This document shows positions 5,660 to 6,417 of a stretch of 6,417 nt of DNA, piece by piece. The stretch lies in contig JAQBPC010000465.1 of NCBI GenBank assembly GCA_028287725.1, positions 1 through 6,417 of the forward strand, in the 5' to 3' direction. Numbering within the stretch: position 1 is the first letter of the stretch; each line of letters begins with the position of its first letter. The position numbers were made by a program, and so were the translations under genes. Origin of the DNA: Chloroflexota bacterium (lineage in GTDB: Bacteria > Chloroflexota > UBA5177 > JANWHV01). A model generated the notes under the pieces. It saw nothing but the letters and a program-made list of their open reading frames with translations. It did not search any database and was not told where the DNA came from.

Positions 5660-6417
5660 TCGCCGTTTCGCACGATCTACCTATCGGCCCGAACGGCCAA
5701 AGGCCCCACCCCGGCGCATATTCCCCCGCCGGCTTGACCGGCCCGAATTTCTGGGCCGACGGGCTCGTGCGCGTGATATGTACCTTCGCCTGGGCATCGG
5801 CGGCGGTCTCTTCAGTGTGCTGCTGGTTACCTTCGCGCTGTTCGAGGGCTATTATTCAACCCGTGTGAATCCCCACATCAGCGTAGATGGCATCCCGCTC
5901 GGTGGCGTTTCGCTGGCGGGCGTGCCGTCCTACGTGCAGGGCAAGCTCGATGCGAGGAACAATCAACCGATTATTCTTCATGTCGACGACCGAACCTACC
6001 AGGTGACGAGCACGCAGTTTCGCGCGCATTATGACCCGGCACTTGCGATCGCGCAGGCGCAAAACGACGGCCACGCCGGGGACTTCGTAACCAAGCTGTG
6101 GAACCAGTTCAACACGCTACTCTCCGGGCACGATTACCCGCTGACGGGCACGCACGATCCCAAGGCCGTTCAGAAGTTCCTCGACAAGGTCGCAACGGAT
6201 ATTACGTACGGACCCAAGCCGGCAGAAGTCGGGGTCGTGGACGGCCAGGTTACGATAGTCCACGAATCGACGCTTGGTAGGCAGCTCGACATGGTTGCCG
6301 CCCGCCGCCAGCTGAACAGCGAAGTCGACAAGCACAGCTCATTTGATCTCAACGTGCCGCTCCAATTCCCGTCGTCGCCGATTTCACACGACGTGGCGCA
6401 ACAGGCCGTCGACCAGG
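5610..6417 (+). CDS. Membrane-anchored cell-wall protein with PG_binding_4-like repeats, partial (VanW or L,D-transpeptidase type)
   Basis: An open frame starts at ATG 5610, inside the end of dcd, and runs 269 codons to the window edge without a stop. AAGG lies nine bases upstream. Residues 1-56 form a strongly basic, proline-rich tail (18 Arg/Lys against 4 Asp/Glu). One membrane helix follows at about 58-80 (LGIGGGLFSVLLVTFALFEG), so the basic tail should stay in the cytoplasm and the rest lie outside. The segment NPHISVDGIPLGGVSLAGV (87-105) is the typical entry to this type of domain, and VDGQVTIVHESTLGRQLD (210-227) matches its later part. In known proteins this arrangement precedes either a VanW domain or a YkuD L,D-transpeptidase domain. 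The deciding region lies outside the window. ATG 5778 is an alternative start with no ribosome site. Confidence 0.85.
   Translation, partial: MSSRPKRNAPQTPSSINRRFARSTYRPERPKAPPRRIFPRRLDRPEFLGRRARARDMYLRLGIGGGLFSVLLVTFALFEGYYSTRVNPHISVDGIPLGGVSLAGVPSYVQGKLDARNNQPIILHVDDRTYQVTSTQFRAHYDPALAIAQAQNDGHAGDFVTKLWNQFNTLLSGHDYPLTGTHDPKAVQKFLDKVATDITYGPKPAEVGVVDGQVTIVHESTLGRQLDMVAARRQLNSEVDKHSSFDLNVPLQFPSSPISHDVAQQAVDQ

Overview
The window looks like ordinary chromosomal DNA from a moderately GC-rich bacterium, with tightly packed genes and short gaps. No transposase, phage gene, CRISPR array, tRNA or rRNA is visible. Two genes hint at a Gram-positive-type or Chloroflexota/Actinobacteria-like host. One is a dCTP deaminase closest in motif to the bifunctional mycobacterial type. 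The other is a membrane-anchored protein with PG_binding_4 (VanW / L,D-transpeptidase type) character. This lineage call is an inference from protein flavour only and is weak.

Layout, left to right. Bases 1-2669 read leftward: an aminotransferase (2669-1395), a 124-base gap, an uncharacterised 369-residue two-part protein (1270-161), then a further uncharacterised gene that starts on the previous stop codon (ATGATG, 164) and runs off the left edge. A small rightward gene for a putative two-helix membrane protein (2792-2956) diverges from the aminotransferase. Its stop overlaps the stop of a leftward PPP-family phosphatase gene (3606-2953). A 53-base divergent region with a palindromic -10-like element separates the phosphatase from a rightward block of three overlapping genes: an uncharacterised 449-residue protein (3660-5009), dCTP deaminase dcd (5006-5659, ATGA overlap), and the partial membrane-anchored cell-wall protein (from 5610, 50-base overlap, cut by the right edge).

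The firm functional calls are the PLP aminotransferase, the PPP phosphatase and Dcd. Dcd supplies dUMP or dUTP for thymidylate synthesis. The 449-residue protein is translationally coupled to it, so a linked role is possible but unproven. The most open questions are the coupled pair at the left edge and the 449-residue protein, whose middle part may be a metalloprotease-like fold that has lost its zinc ligands. I see no clear evidence of a complete new multi-gene system.
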